Part shown: one piece after another, positions 46,809 through 58,000 of the stretch
Layout of the letters: every line of letters begins with the position of its first letter
How positions within the stretch are numbered: the stretch's first letter is position 1
From: G963676655 sp963676655
GTDB lineage: Bacteria; Verrucomicrobiota; Lentisphaeria; Victivallales; Victivallaceae
Assembly: GCA_963676655.2 (NCBI GenBank)
Contig: CAXXKX010000003.1
Span: forward strand, 1-64,000
Direction of reading: 5' to 3'
DNA: 64,000 nucleotides
Notes under the pieces: model-generated
The model's input: only the letters and a program-made list of their open reading frames with translations
Told to the model about the DNA's origin: nothing
The model's database searches: none
Translations under genes and position numbers: made by a program

Positions 46809-48791
46809 TTACAACGTGACTTCCAGCAGGATCGCGCTATGCGGCGGTAGGATTTCTACGATCATCGCAGTGTCGCTGATTGCTTCATCGGACCAGAAAT
46901 CTTTGACCTTGTCGGTCTCCTGGAGACCAAGATGTTCGCCGCTTGCGCCAAGGGGTTTTGCATAGTCGTCCCAATTGATGAACGCAATGTGCGCTATGAT
47001 CCCTTTTTGCCTGGGAATGCTGTCTTGCGGATATTCCACTTTTAATATATTGGGTTGGCCGTTTCCGGTAAAAGCCTGTTCATCCAGACATCTGACCCGG
47101 TGCCCACGGTCGATATTGGTTAAGATTTTGCGCCACAGGTCTATCTGCTTTTGCGGCATAACTTCGACCGGTCCGCCAAGTTCAATAATCCCCTGGGTGA
47201 TAAATATCCAGGTCAAGCGGAATACCTGCTCGTTTTCCGGAATCTGCCCGAATCCGGCACTGTCCATATTGAGCAGGAATGTTTTTCGTCCTTCGAGCAG
47301 TATCTGCGGCAAAGTGGCTTTACAGGCCTTGAGCTGTTCCGCCCATGTGCCGTCATGAATATCGCAGCCGCAGCGATAGCAGTCGGCATTCAGACCGGGA
47401 AACGGATTTCCCATGCTCATGGCGATACAGGTCATGAACAACCCGTCCGGGCCGATGCGTTTGCGAATTTCGGAAAAGACGTAATCGCGCCATTGCACTC
47501 CGGAACCGCCGTTGCGAAAACGCGCTCTTTCCAGCGTGAACCAGTGAGTCATAAAATCAAATTTTATACCCTTGTATCCCCAGTCGACAAAGAGGGTGTC
47601 GATGACATTCAAAAAGAAATCCCGGGCTTCAGGCACCGAGATATCCAGATAGGTTGATTTACCCAGCAAAGCCGGATCGCCGTTTTTATCGCACAACAAC
47701 CATTCCGGATGATCCTTCGCCAGTTCCGAATCAAGGAAAACCGCCGGTGACAACCAGATGCACGGCGTCAGTCCGATCATACGCAACTCGTCGGCGATGT
47801 ATTTCATCCCGTTCGGAAAAAGCTGGTCGTCATATCCCCTGCCCGGAGCCGGATAAAAAGTATCCAGAGGGCCGTTACGGCCGTGACGATTTTTCTGAAA
47901 CCCGTCATCTATCAAAAAGTGAGTGCATTCCGGCACCCGGTCTTTCAATGACCGGGCCCGGTTAAGGATCAACTGTTCATTTATCCGGTACAAAGTGCCG
48001 TAGTTCCAGGTACAGAACACGGCCCCGTGGAGCATTGCCGATGTTCCACCGTGAAAACTGAATTTGCCGTTTAAAGCCTCAACGTATCCGGCGAAGGCAT
48101 CCTGCGGATGGGTATTCTCCAGAATTTGATAAAATACACAGGAAACTTCCACCGCCTCCTGCGGCTGTAACACCAGATCGTCCGACATGAGATAACGCTC
48201 CCTGGCATGACAGGTGCGCAACAATTTGCTTTTGTCGCCGGGACCGTCAAATCCCATAAACCAGGAGCGTTCAAACCTGACCTGCTTGAGATCACCTTCA
48301 ACCAGCAGCGAACTGTAATCCTCATTGCAGAGAACGAAGGCCGGAAGATTGTTGCATTCGCCAATATTGAAATGGACCGGCTCATAGGGAACCGGCCTGA
48401 TGAACGGATACTCCGGCCGACTGTCGGGAAAACGTTCCGAACGCATATTGGAGCTGTGCATATACCGCAAGGTGTATTCATGCATCCCGGCCGTGGATAC
48501 CGATGCCGCGTTATCGAGAATTCCGTCTGAAATGCTTTTGATCGCCAGCGGTTTATCCGTCAGGTTGGCTACGGTACGTTTCACAATCAGTGAATTATCC
48601 GGCCCCGGCGTGAATAAGATAAGCTCGTGATGGCTCGGACTGTCCGCGAATGCACAGTTTTCTCCTGTTTTAAAATCCAGTTCAGTACTCAAAATGCCGT
48701 TAAATTCGAAACAGATATTCCTCCATCCGGCATCGCCGGAACAAAAGGTCAATCGACCGTTTTCAAAACTGTACATATTCTTGATTTTCAC
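46809..48791 (-). CDS. GH36-type alpha-galactosidase
   Basis: The 660-residue protein has no signal peptide. An N-terminal beta-supersandwich spans about residues 1-250. The (beta/alpha)8 barrel then shows FLIDDGFQ, LGLTPCIWLSPAVF (seen as IGLTPCIWLSP), KGIKFDFMTHWF with the nucleophile aspartate near residue 412, and the CGCDIHDGTW region that would supply the acid/base. A C-terminal beta domain closes the chain. These are hallmarks of clan GH-D/GH36. It would cut terminal alpha-galactosyl residues in the cytoplasm or periplasm. It is the last gene of cassette C, 29 bp after the beta-helix gene. Confidence 0.8.
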   Translation of the reverse strand: MKIKNMYSFENGRLTFCSGDAGWRNICFEFNGILSTELDFKTGENCAFADSPSHHELILFTPGPDNSLIVKRTVANLTDKPLAIKSISDGILDNAASVSTAGMHEYTLRYMHSSNMRSERFPDSRPEYPFIRPVPYEPVHFNIGECNNLPAFVLCNEDYSSLLVEGDLKQVRFERSWFMGFDGPGDKSKLLRTCHARERYLMSDDLVLQPQEAVEVSCVFYQILENTHPQDAFAGYVEALNGKFSFHGGTSAMLHGAVFCTWNYGTLYRINEQLILNRARSLKDRVPECTHFLIDDGFQKNRHGRNGPLDTFYPAPGRGYDDQLFPNGMKYIADELRMIGLTPCIWLSPAVFLDSELAKDHPEWLLCDKNGDPALLGKSTYLDISVPEARDFFLNVIDTLFVDWGYKGIKFDFMTHWFTLERARFRNGGSGVQWRDYVFSEIRKRIGPDGLFMTCIAMSMGNPFPGLNADCYRCGCDIHDGTWAEQLKACKATLPQILLEGRKTFLLNMDSAGFGQIPENEQVFRLTWIFITQGIIELGGPVEVMPQKQIDLWRKILTNIDRGHRVRCLDEQAFTGNGQPNILKVEYPQDSIPRQKGIIAHIAFINWDDYAKPLGASGEHLGLQETDKVKDFWSDEAISDTAMIVEILPPHSAILLEVTL

Positions 48792-48820
48792 TAGTCCTTT
48801 AACAAGGAATTGCCCTAATT

Positions 48821-50416
48821 TTAACGGTTGACGTATTTTACATATTTTTCAAGCAGAGCTTTGGAACATCCCGCCGCCGGCAGGTTCGCAGGCATTTTTC
48901 CTTTAAGCAGATCGACCTGAAAAGTCAATTTTTCCGCTTTGGAATTTTTCGCGTTTTTCGCTAGCCACTGTCCGATCGGCATGGTCTTCCAGGGATACCT
49001 GGAACCCCATTCCAGTTTGGTCCCGTCATCAAAAATTGAATTCTCGATTTTCAGTAATTTTGCCGGATCGTCGAAGCGGACATGCAAAGTGTATTGATTC
49101 GGGCCGACCAGCAGGGAGTCAAAAGTCGTATTGGATTTTTTATCGAGCCGGATCAGGCGACTGTTGCCGACAATAGTGGCATTGCTGACCACGGTATTGC
49201 GTCCGCAACCTAAAGCGTTGGTCCGCATTTTTGGATTGGTGCGGATAATCAGCATATTTTTAACGGTCGTATCGGCAACCGAAACCTGGCTTGGGTTGTT
49301 GATAAAGATCGCGTTCTCCAGCGTATGTTTCGCGGTTTTATGCGATTGAATCATATAACCGACGTGACGGCTGTCGGTGATAATCACGTTTCTAGTGATT
49401 GATGAACCGGAAAGATTAACATTGGCAATCCCGTTGTCGCATTCGGTATAGACCGCGCCGTCAAGCAGGGTTTCGCATTTGTCATGAGCGCTGAAGCCTT
49501 CATCTCCGCACTGCCGGGCGTTACAGTTGTAGAATTCGGCGTTGGTGACCGCGCCGTGGATATTGTACCCGTCGTTATAAACATGCTGGACGTTCATATT
49601 TTTGACGACAATGTATTTGGACGTACCGCTGAGAAATACTCCGTTGCCACGGATAATAGATTCAATTTTGAGTTCGCTGACTTTTTTACCGGCCGGCAGT
49701 CGGAAATACATGGTTTTGTCTTCGCGACACCATTCTCCGGGTGCAAGGCTCTCTTTGGCGGTTATCAGCTCGACCTTTTTGCCGTCAAGCTTGACCCAGG
49801 TCGGCTTTTTAAGTCCCTGATAACGCCTGACCGCGCCGATCCTGCTGTGGGTGTAACCCCATTTTTTCGGATCAAGTTTGACGGAAGAGCCGTCCGGCTG
49901 ACCAACTTCAACGACAAAGGAAGCGGCTTTCTTTTTATCAGGGGGATAAAAGTAGAGACGATTGAAGTAATCGGGCATGTAACAGAATTGTCCTGGTTTC
50001 AGGGCATTAAAAGACAGAACCTTGAAATTCATTTTACCGTCAAGCAGCATGAAAACATTTGAAACCTGCTTTGTCGATTTGTAGACACCGTCTTTCCACT
50101 CGGTCCAATTGGCCGGATCAAAAATATCCGCACCTGAGAGCATGGCGCCGTGACCGTCAAGCGTCACCGGCGCGTCCGGCTTGCCTCCAGCCTGGCGCAT
50201 GAAATTGGCGGACTGACGATAAAGTTTCCCGGTATTGGCCAGATGAATGGTATCACCCGGTCCGGCTTTGTCAATCGCCTTGTTGATCGTTCCGAACGCG
50301 CTGTCCGGGGCCGATCCGTTATTGGCGTCTTTACCGGTTACGTTGTTAACATAAATATCTTTAGCAAACAACGAGCTTGCTCCGATAAGCACGGTTACTA
50401 ATGCGGCTTTTTTCAT
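48821..50416 (-). CDS. Secreted right-handed parallel beta-helix protein
   Basis: The 531-residue protein has a signal peptide (KKAALVTVLIGASSLFA). It then has the N-terminal cap typical of pectate-lyase-like helices (IYVNNVTGKDANNGSAPDSA, FGTINKAIDKAGPGDTIHL). Rungs follow with many exposed asparagines and threonines (YIVVKNMNVQHVYNDGYNIHG seen in part; NARQCGDEGFSAHD; GIANVNLSGSSITRNVII; SVADTTVKNMLIIR). It is probably a polysaccharide lyase or glycoside hydrolase of the GH28/PL class, but catalytic residues cannot be assigned with confidence. In cassette C between a giant hydrolase and the GH36 gene. Confidence 0.75.
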   Translation of the reverse strand: MKKAALVTVLIGASSLFAKDIYVNNVTGKDANNGSAPDSAFGTINKAIDKAGPGDTIHLANTGKLYRQSANFMRQAGGKPDAPVTLDGHGAMLSGADIFDPANWTEWKDGVYKSTKQVSNVFMLLDGKMNFKVLSFNALKPGQFCYMPDYFNRLYFYPPDKKKAASFVVEVGQPDGSSVKLDPKKWGYTHSRIGAVRRYQGLKKPTWVKLDGKKVELITAKESLAPGEWCREDKTMYFRLPAGKKVSELKIESIIRGNGVFLSGTSKYIVVKNMNVQHVYNDGYNIHGAVTNAEFYNCNARQCGDEGFSAHDKCETLLDGAVYTECDNGIANVNLSGSSITRNVIITDSRHVGYMIQSHKTAKHTLENAIFINNPSQVSVADTTVKNMLIIRTNPKMRTNALGCGRNTVVSNATIVGNSRLIRLDKKSNTTFDSLLVGPNQYTLHVRFDDPAKLLKIENSIFDDGTKLEWGSRYPWKTMPIGQWLAKNAKNSKAEKLTFQVDLLKGKMPANLPAAGCSKALLEKYVKYVNR

Positions 50417-50492
50417 TTTTTTAAATAATCCTTTGCTAATTTTCCGGCTTTATCATATTCAGGCAGCAGCTCCAGCGGCTGACCGATCGACT

Positions 50493-53400
50493 TCATGCTT
50501 TGATATATTCCTGTTTGCGGACTTCAAGTTGTCCCAACAGTTTTACCAGGATTTCTTTTTCACGCTTGTTCCCAGCGGATTTAATGCGTTGGCAAAGCTC
50601 ACCGGCATCCTGCAACGGATGACGGAAAAGCCCCAGACGGTATATTCCCGGACCGAGCCTGCCGCCGAAAACCGAGACCACTTCTTTTTCAAGTTCATCA
50701 CTCTGGGCCCGCATAATATTCTCAGCGTTTACAATAGCTCGCTTCCGCTTCTGTTCAATATCTGAAAAATCAGTTTTAGCGGCGGTCAACTTGATATTAT
50801 CGAGCCGCAGACTGCCGATCTGACTGTCAAGCGTTTTACGCGCATTGGCGCTGAAACTGAAGCCGTCGGCTTTGAGCTTCGGGACAGAGGTTTTCAAAAC
50901 TTCTTTGCCGTCCATAAACACTTTATAATCAGTTCCGGCGTAGACAATCCTGACATTATGTTTTTCCGCATCAATCGGCTTAAGATATTTCCAGATCAAT
51001 TGCTTATATACCTTCTTCTGTCGCAATATCGCCATCAGGCGCAAGCCTTTGCCGGGATATGCCTTGATCGCCAGGGTAATACCGTTTTTGACGTAACTGT
51101 GGCTCAGCCCGTGGCGGCTGACATCCAAACCTGAACCTGGGAAACAGACGTCGACAATATCGGCGGATTTTTCCGGTACTTTGCCGATCTTGAAATCAAA
51201 CGACAGTTCCGCGTCGTCATAAACCGGCAGATCAAAAGTCTTGAACACCCGGGTCGGACCGCACCATGAAGCGATGTTTTTATCAAAATGCAAGGCGCCG
51301 TCCTTAATCTTTAAATAACTCGAAACATAACTCCAGCCCGGGTTTAACCCGGCATTGAAATCATCCTCGAAAAGCACGTTCGGTTCCGGCTTTTTATCCG
51401 AGATCACATAAACCCCGGTTGAATACGGGAACTGGTAATTCACCTTTAGCATGTTCCCGTCCATCAGCAGATGGCGGTTGTTCAAAGCGTCATATACATA
51501 TTTACCGGGGACAAACCCGATGGACTCCGGCAGAATTTCCACTTTTACCTCAACCGGCTCTTTGTTCCACGACTGCAGGACCAGCAGCATTTTTTTATCT
51601 CCGGCCCTGGTCAGCAGCAATCCCTTGACATTGTCCGGAGTTATTCTAAATGCCGGGTTATCACCCCAATAATTCCAAACCTTGACCTTATCAGTACCGT
51701 AGCCGAACTGGTAAACCGCCTTATTTAAACCGCTTACCGTAATATCCCCGCAATACGGGCCGCCGCTGATGATTTCATGAACCATCCGCATACCCCATTC
51801 CCTGATCTGCGCCTCAACCTTTCCAAGGCGGGTTCCGAGAATCTCATAAGGCTGTTTGAACTGTCCCAGAAAGACATGATGCACCAGATATGGATAAGCC
51901 CCGACCTGCAGTCCGGTCGATTCCGCCAGCAGAAATTCCGGCGCATACGGCTCGCCCGCTTTATAGACGTCGAAATTATTGGCATAAGAGCTTTGATGCA
52001 TTTCAATATCATAATTGATCGTACTCCATGAAAAGAGCGGGATCAGATTGGTGTTGGTCATGTGGGCCACATGATCGAGCGGCCGGATATTCTGATTCCG
52101 GCGCCAGTAATTAAGCAGATTCCAGGTCCGCTTCAGGTATTCGCGCTGACGCCAGATCGTTGACGCCGGTTGGATTTTGCCGTTTTCACAGACATAAGCG
52201 TCACTGGTCCAGGGATTGGTCAACAGTTTCAAATAACAGTTATCCCAGTAGGGACTGACGCCGCGCTTCATCCACTCGTTCATATAATAAAGCCCGAAGT
52301 CGATATAACTGTCGGCATAATTGATCCGCGCACTTGGATTGACCATGACATTCTTGCGATAGACATCCATGGTCGGGCGATTTTTCTCAACCAGCTGCGA
52401 TGCACTCCATTCGTCCATGAAAGTATGCCATTCCGGCCCCGGAGTCAATGCGTTCATTTCCTCAAAGTAGACCAGATCAGGCGCTTTTGTCGAACTTCTT
52501 TTACCGGAAAAATACATACAATCCTGCACCCAGCTGCGAGTGCCATGAACATTAGGGACGTTGTATTTTTTCTGGAATTTTTCAAAGAATTCCTTATCCG
52601 CTTTGCCGCCGTTGCGGCTGGCCGCCACTTTATCGACAATCTCCCAGTGTTCTTTCCATGGATATTTCCAGGAACAGGAAAGTCCGCCCCACGGATGCAC
52701 CGAAAGTCCAACTCCCTGCAGCAGAATTCCTTTAGTCCTGACATCCTGCGGCATCGGCCGGGTCGGAGACGCCTGCAAACCGAATGTCAGTTCAGTAGTC
52801 TTTGTAATCAGGGTCGGTTGATTGACCAGATAAATGCGCAATGAAACGACATCGCCGGTGCGGATTACCTGCATCAGTGTCGCTTTAAGATTCTTCTGAG
52901 TGTACCAGCCTTTGTCGTTGGCGGCGAACCAGGCTAAACCGCGTTCGGCTCCGCCAAGCCAGATATAGCCGGTAAAGGCATTCTGCCAGCCGGCATTACG
53001 CAATGACTTCGTACTATCCCAGATAACGCCCTGTTTTTCCGGCAGTTTACCGGAAAAATTACGTCGGTGCGAAACTGCGTCTTCATGCATCAAAGTGGCG
53101 ATAGAACCCTTTAACGGAATATCGAGATACAAAGATTTAAGTTTGACCGGTTTCGCCGCTTTTTGCAACTTCATGGTAACTTTCATCATGCCGTCACACT
53201 CGATTTTTGAAGTTGTATCAATCTTCACCGCCGGACATTCAGAAGTTGCGGTATAGGTGTCCTGATTGACCCGCTTCACCTTGCATTGCCATTGCAACTG
53301 GCGGTTATCCGCGTCAGTCGCAACCAGGCGCATCGGAGCGGCCAGAATCTCCCGGTCCTTGCTGATAACTTTATCCCACAGGCCGAATCCGTTCATCTTA

Positions 53401-55067
53401 TACTGACGCAGCACAACCGAAACCGTATCTCCGGATGATTTGACTGGAATAAACGGTGGATAAATCTTATCGGTAATCCCAAGTTTGTTGTTTTCCCAGG
53501 CAAAACGCTGATTGTAAAACTTCTGCTTTTGAGTCTCACCAACCGCTGATTTCAGATAGATATTGTAATTCCCTCCTGAAATCACCGGCAACTTGAACTG
53601 CTGGCTGTCGCCGGAAGATTTGACTGGAGCGGAAAAAATGATTTTCCCGGCGGCATCGGCAATAATGACTTTACAGGGGGCTTGTGCGAAGGCAGGAGTT
53701 AACGCCTTGACCTTGACATACAGCAATCTTTTCCCCGGCAGATGCCAGAACATCAGATCAGCCACTTTGCCTTTGGGATTTTTCACCACCTTGGCAGGGT
53801 CGATATAGCGGTACCAGGTGTTCATAACCTCCGTATCGGAAAGTTTATTATTATAGACATACAGCTCATCCACATCACCGAAAAGATTATAAGGGTTGAA
53901 GTAGAGCTGCGTCATAAAATCAGCGGAAAAATCAGCTCCGGTACTGCCGGCCAACTTGCCGTTTATGAAATATTCCACCGAGTTCCTGTCCCAGCGGAAG
54001 ACATAGTGATACCATTTGCCGGAATAAACATCTGTGCTTAGTTTATCCATGGCAAACTGGAGTTTCCCACTGGTATTCCTGAAATAGAGCGCCAGAAGAC
54101 GCAGGGTATTAGTGTTGTTAAAAATATACAACGTAAACAAATTGTTGCCGACAATCTTGACGTTTCGGTCAGAATAGTTATTGATACCGACCGGGCGGCT
54201 CCAGAACTCAAGAGTTCCCTGCTCCGCCGATACCAGTTTTCCGTTGGCGTTCCAGGAACCGCGAAAAGCCTTTCCAAGTACGCCGTCGACATATTTGCCC
54301 TTAGCCTTGATTTTCAGTTTTCCCGGTTCGACCTGCGGTTTGTCCGTATTATTGAATGAACAGTAAAGCAAAACTTTGCTGGCGGGGGTAAGGATTGTCT
54401 TAACCGGAATGACTTTGGCCGGAATTCTCAATGCAACCGGCTTCGGCCATAATTTACCGACTTTTGTATGAATTCTAACTTCATCAAGCGTACCCGGCAG
54501 TTTTTCCCCGCCGCTGACCGCCGCGCCAGACTTTTCCTTCGTTCGATAATTTATTCCCTGTCCGGAACTCAACTGTTTACGTGCGACTTCGCGGCCGTTC
54601 AAAAACAACACGATATAACGGCCCTTGACGCTGATCGCGGCCAGATGAATCCATTGACCTACCGGCACCAGACCGGCCGCCGATACCACCTGGATCTTAC
54701 TGCCGCCGATACTGTCAATATTCGCGCCAAAAGAACGGTTTGGATTGACGAACAACCCGAACCCGTTGTTGGCTGTAACCCTGGCCGGACGATATATGGC
54801 ATAAGCCTTTTCCGCCGGGGCTTTATCCAGTTTCAACCAGGCTTCCATGGCAATCGTCGATCCCATGAAAAGACTGTCTGAACCGCTTTTATAGCCGCCT
54901 TTGCCGCCCTTGCCGAATTTGCCTGGAACATTCCCTGAATCAAAATTGTTGAAATAGAATGTATCCTTGTCGGCCTTATACGGCTTCCAGAATTCGGTAT
55001 CGACCGCCGAGGCCGAAACTGCGGCTAAAAGCCCGGCAACAATTAAGCTGGCTCGTTTAGAGTTCAT
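50493..55067 (-). CDS. Secreted multi-LamG, DUF6067-like putative glycoside hydrolase (1,524 aa)
   Basis: A signal peptide (ASLIVAGLLAAVSASA) is followed by two LamG domains, about residues 40-205 (IAMEAWLKLDKAP, GQWIHLAAISVKG, GTLDEVRIHTK) and 235-430 (QGTLEFWSRPVG, GKWYHYVFRWDRN, GDVDELYVYNNKL). A beta-rich region precedes a TIM barrel at about 780-1160 (GVGLSVHPWGG, ADSYIDFGLYYMNEWMKRG, VSPYWDNCYLKL). A third jelly-roll follows at about 1230-1420 (VLFEDDFNAGLNPGWSY) and the C-terminus is a charged helical tail of some 80 residues. The barrel is related to those at 55064 and 33821. It overlaps the preceding gene by 4 bp. It likely attacks a complex polysaccharide outside the cell; substrate unknown. 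Confidence 0.7.
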   Translation of the reverse strand: MNSKRASLIVAGLLAAVSASAVDTEFWKPYKADKDTFYFNNFDSGNVPGKFGKGGKGGYKSGSDSLFMGSTIAMEAWLKLDKAPAEKAYAIYRPARVTANNGFGLFVNPNRSFGANIDSIGGSKIQVVSAAGLVPVGQWIHLAAISVKGRYIVLFLNGREVARKQLSSGQGINYRTKEKSGAAVSGGEKLPGTLDEVRIHTKVGKLWPKPVALRIPAKVIPVKTILTPASKVLLYCSFNNTDKPQVEPGKLKIKAKGKYVDGVLGKAFRGSWNANGKLVSAEQGTLEFWSRPVGINNYSDRNVKIVGNNLFTLYIFNNTNTLRLLALYFRNTSGKLQFAMDKLSTDVYSGKWYHYVFRWDRNSVEYFINGKLAGSTGADFSADFMTQLYFNPYNLFGDVDELYVYNNKLSDTEVMNTWYRYIDPAKVVKNPKGKVADLMFWHLPGKRLLYVKVKALTPAFAQAPCKVIIADAAGKIIFSAPVKSSGDSQQFKLPVISGGNYNIYLKSAVGETQKQKFYNQRFAWENNKLGITDKIYPPFIPVKSSGDTVSVVLRQYKMNGFGLWDKVISKDREILAAPMRLVATDADNRQLQWQCKVKRVNQDTYTATSECPAVKIDTTSKIECDGMMKVTMKLQKAAKPVKLKSLYLDIPLKGSIATLMHEDAVSHRRNFSGKLPEKQGVIWDSTKSLRNAGWQNAFTGYIWLGGAERGLAWFAANDKGWYTQKNLKATLMQVIRTGDVVSLRIYLVNQPTLITKTTELTFGLQASPTRPMPQDVRTKGILLQGVGLSVHPWGGLSCSWKYPWKEHWEIVDKVAASRNGGKADKEFFEKFQKKYNVPNVHGTRSWVQDCMYFSGKRSSTKAPDLVYFEEMNALTPGPEWHTFMDEWSASQLVEKNRPTMDVYRKNVMVNPSARINYADSYIDFGLYYMNEWMKRGVSPYWDNCYLKLLTNPWTSDAYVCENGKIQPASTIWRQREYLKRTWNLLNYWRRNQNIRPLDHVAHMTNTNLIPLFSWSTINYDIEMHQSSYANNFDVYKAGEPYAPEFLLAESTGLQVGAYPYLVHHVFLGQFKQPYEILGTRLGKVEAQIREWGMRMVHEIISGGPYCGDITVSGLNKAVYQFGYGTDKVKVWNYWGDNPAFRITPDNVKGLLLTRAGDKKMLLVLQSWNKEPVEVKVEILPESIGFVPGKYVYDALNNRHLLMDGNMLKVNYQFPYSTGVYVISDKKPEPNVLFEDDFNAGLNPGWSYVSSYLKIKDGALHFDKNIASWCGPTRVFKTFDLPVYDDAELSFDFKIGKVPEKSADIVDVCFPGSGLDVSRHGLSHSYVKNGITLAIKAYPGKGLRLMAILRQKKVYKQLIWKYLKPIDAEKHNVRIVYAGTDYKVFMDGKEVLKTSVPKLKADGFSFSANARKTLDSQIGSLRLDNIKLTAAKTDFSDIEQKRKRAIVNAENIMRAQSDELEKEVVSVFGGRLGPGIYRLGLFRHPLQDAGELCQRIKSAGNKREKEILVKLLGQLEVRKQEYIKA

Positions 55068-58000
55068 TCTACTTCCACTCCAATCATCCTGAAATCATGA
55101 CCTTCGACCGCGAACGGTTCGGTGATTTCATACTTACCGTCCCGAAAGATGGTTTTCACTTCCCTGCCGGTTTCGATATCGAAAATCCGCTTAGCGGTCA
55201 GCACCGCGCCTTTTATCGGAATCAACTGATTGATGTCAAGCCTGGTCCCGGCCAGGTATTTATCCTGTTTATTGCCGTTGAACAGCAGGATGGCAGCCGT
55301 CCGCAATGAATTGTTGGTATAAACCGAAGAATAAATTTTCTTCACCGGGGCTTTGACCATCTCGCCGGTATTCCAGTAACCGGTGAAAAGACAGTCGCGG
55401 GTATTTGAAAGATTTACCAGTCCCCGGAATTTCAACATCATTCTCTTATATCCGACCGCTCCGGGTTTATTCATCCGGTAATCTTTAAGATCAGGATGAA
55501 TGTCATGGCTCATCAGCATCGCGTAGAGTGAACGTTTGACTTTGCGGTCCATCGCCGGGGTTGTTCCGCCGAAATGCGAAAGCCAGGCCCGCGCCACCTG
55601 CATGGTGCTTTTGGTCCGCGCCATCGCCCGGAATTGGCCCATCGGCCACTGGTCCAGAGTCGTGGTGTCGCTTGAATCGGCGTACCAGTCGTTTTCGACC
55701 ATCCAGAACATATGGTTCCAGCCCAGATCGACGTGCATATTGCTGATCCAGCGCGGCGGGCGCATCAACTGCCAACCCAACACGTTCAGGCGTTTAAGCA
55801 TTTTGCGTCTGGCGTACAAGCCCCAGGTTTCCTCCATTTTTCCGAGTTCCGGGTTAAACTGGCGCACGGTGAACATCGAGGTATTATCCCACCAGGTACC
55901 GTTGAAGCCGGATTTTTCCATCAGCGGCTTGTTGTACCAGATAAAGAAGTCGATATAACTGTCGGTCCAGTTTATAACCGAAGTCGATAACTGAGCCTTG
56001 GTTTTCCACTGGCTGGTTCCCTGATAATTCCAAACACCTTTGAACTTGTTATGTACTTCTTTCCGACCGGGCTCCCACTCCGACCCGAAGGTGTTAAACT
56101 CGTCCGCGCCGGTTCCGGTCATCCTGCCGCTGCCGTACATGGACAATTTGGCGCCGTGGCCGAGTTTCTCTCCGTAATGCCACCAGCGGTAATTGCGCTT
56201 GGCTTTGCGTTTAGCTTCCGATTGTCCGCGCTGACCGTAAAGTACGAACTGACGCAGTTTTTCATAATCTTCCGGTTTTTCGTTGACAAAGCCGTCAACC
56301 GAGATACCGTAATAACGGAATCCCCGGGTATCATGAGCGGTCCAACCCTCTTCCCAGTAGGTTCGGTAACGCGGATGGTTCGGTTTGACTGGAGCGGCCT
56401 GCAATGCGAAATGCAGTTTGCGTGATTTGTCCAGCTTGACCGGCCCGGCCAGCAGACGCACCCGCAAGCGGACATTTCCATTCTTTAAACGTTCGACCGT
56501 AACGGCCGCTTGCTCATCTTTCAATTCCCAACCGGCGGCACTCCAGGCAAAGAACCACAGTCCCCGGTCGCCATTACCGATATAAGTACGCGGCACAAAA
56601 GACTTCCAGTCAAACTGACCGCCGCGGTATTTCAAAAGATCGGTGCTTTTGAAGCAGACGCCGGCATTATCTGGAATCGCGTTGAAAAAGTTGCCGTAAC
56701 GACCATCACCCAGCCGCTGCACATAAAGCGTATCAATTGGAAAATCATCGCGCTGATCATAATCTATGACCAGATCCAGAGCGTCAATCGAGCCCTGCCC
56801 CGATACTTCCGCCTCAACCTGATACCAGCCGTCATATTCGATAAATGACTTTACATTCGCCGTAACCGGCCCGATTTTGCTGGAACCAACTGCGTCAACC
56901 CGACTATCTGCGGCTTTGACAATCTTACCATTGCCGACTTTTTCGGAAATGGCTTTGCCGTCTTTAATAACCTCAAAATGAATAGGCGCGGCCAACAGAT
57001 TTTCCTGCTTACCGGCGGTCCCGGTCGGCGGACTTATCCTGACTTGTTTGAACAAACCGTTGGAGCCGACAGAATAGGTCCTGCCCCAGGGCGAAACGTT
57101 CGTTCTGAATACCTTGAGCGGAGTAAAAGGATGGATTACTTCATCCGATTTGCCGAGGGAATTATTTTCCCACGGATAGACTTTGCGGGTCAGTTTGCCG
57201 GTTTTGGCTGAAATCTCCTTGCCATCAGCTCCGTATAAGGTAAACTTCACGTCATATATACCGCTTTTCAACGGCGGTAATGAAACCAGCAGATTTTCTC
57301 CGCTTTTATTAGTGATCTCACCGCCGGCGGAACCAATAATCCGCTTACCGTCGCTGACCGCAACTTTGTAAGATTTCGCGGCCAGGATTTTTGCCGGAAC
57401 CCCGAAGAAATCAAGATCAACTGAAGTCTCCAGTTTACTGGTATAAGGCATATAGGAAAAAACATATTCCCACTCACCGCTTTGCGGACGCCCTTTCAGC
57501 CACGGGTCAAGATATTTCTTTTTGAATTCGGAATCAAATTGCAAAAACGGTGAAGTATTGCGGTAAAGTACCAACTTTTTGCGTCCGGTTTTGGCGGTAG
57601 CGGCAATTTCAAACGTACAGCGCCGTTTTTCATAAACGTCAATCTTTGGAATCTTAATCCCGTCTTTTTTGAATTCCAGCCGGGCGGTGCCGTCTGCCGA
57701 CAGCTTGATATTTTTACTGTCTTTATACAGAGTCTTCCCGGCATCATCGAGTACATTTATTTCAACATTGACATCCGCGGCTTTACCGTTTCCGGTCAAA
57801 GCAACCTGCGCGTCAAGTTGTCCCGCCCCGATTTCTCCAAGTTTGGTAAATTGGAAAGACGGCGCATTCGGAACAAAACGGACATTGGCAAAACGGTCCC
57901 AGCTCAACCAGGCCGCGCCGACCCAACCGGCATAATACATGCCGGCACATGAATCGGTCCGCACCAGTTGAATAACCAGTGATTTATTGTCCAGCGTTTT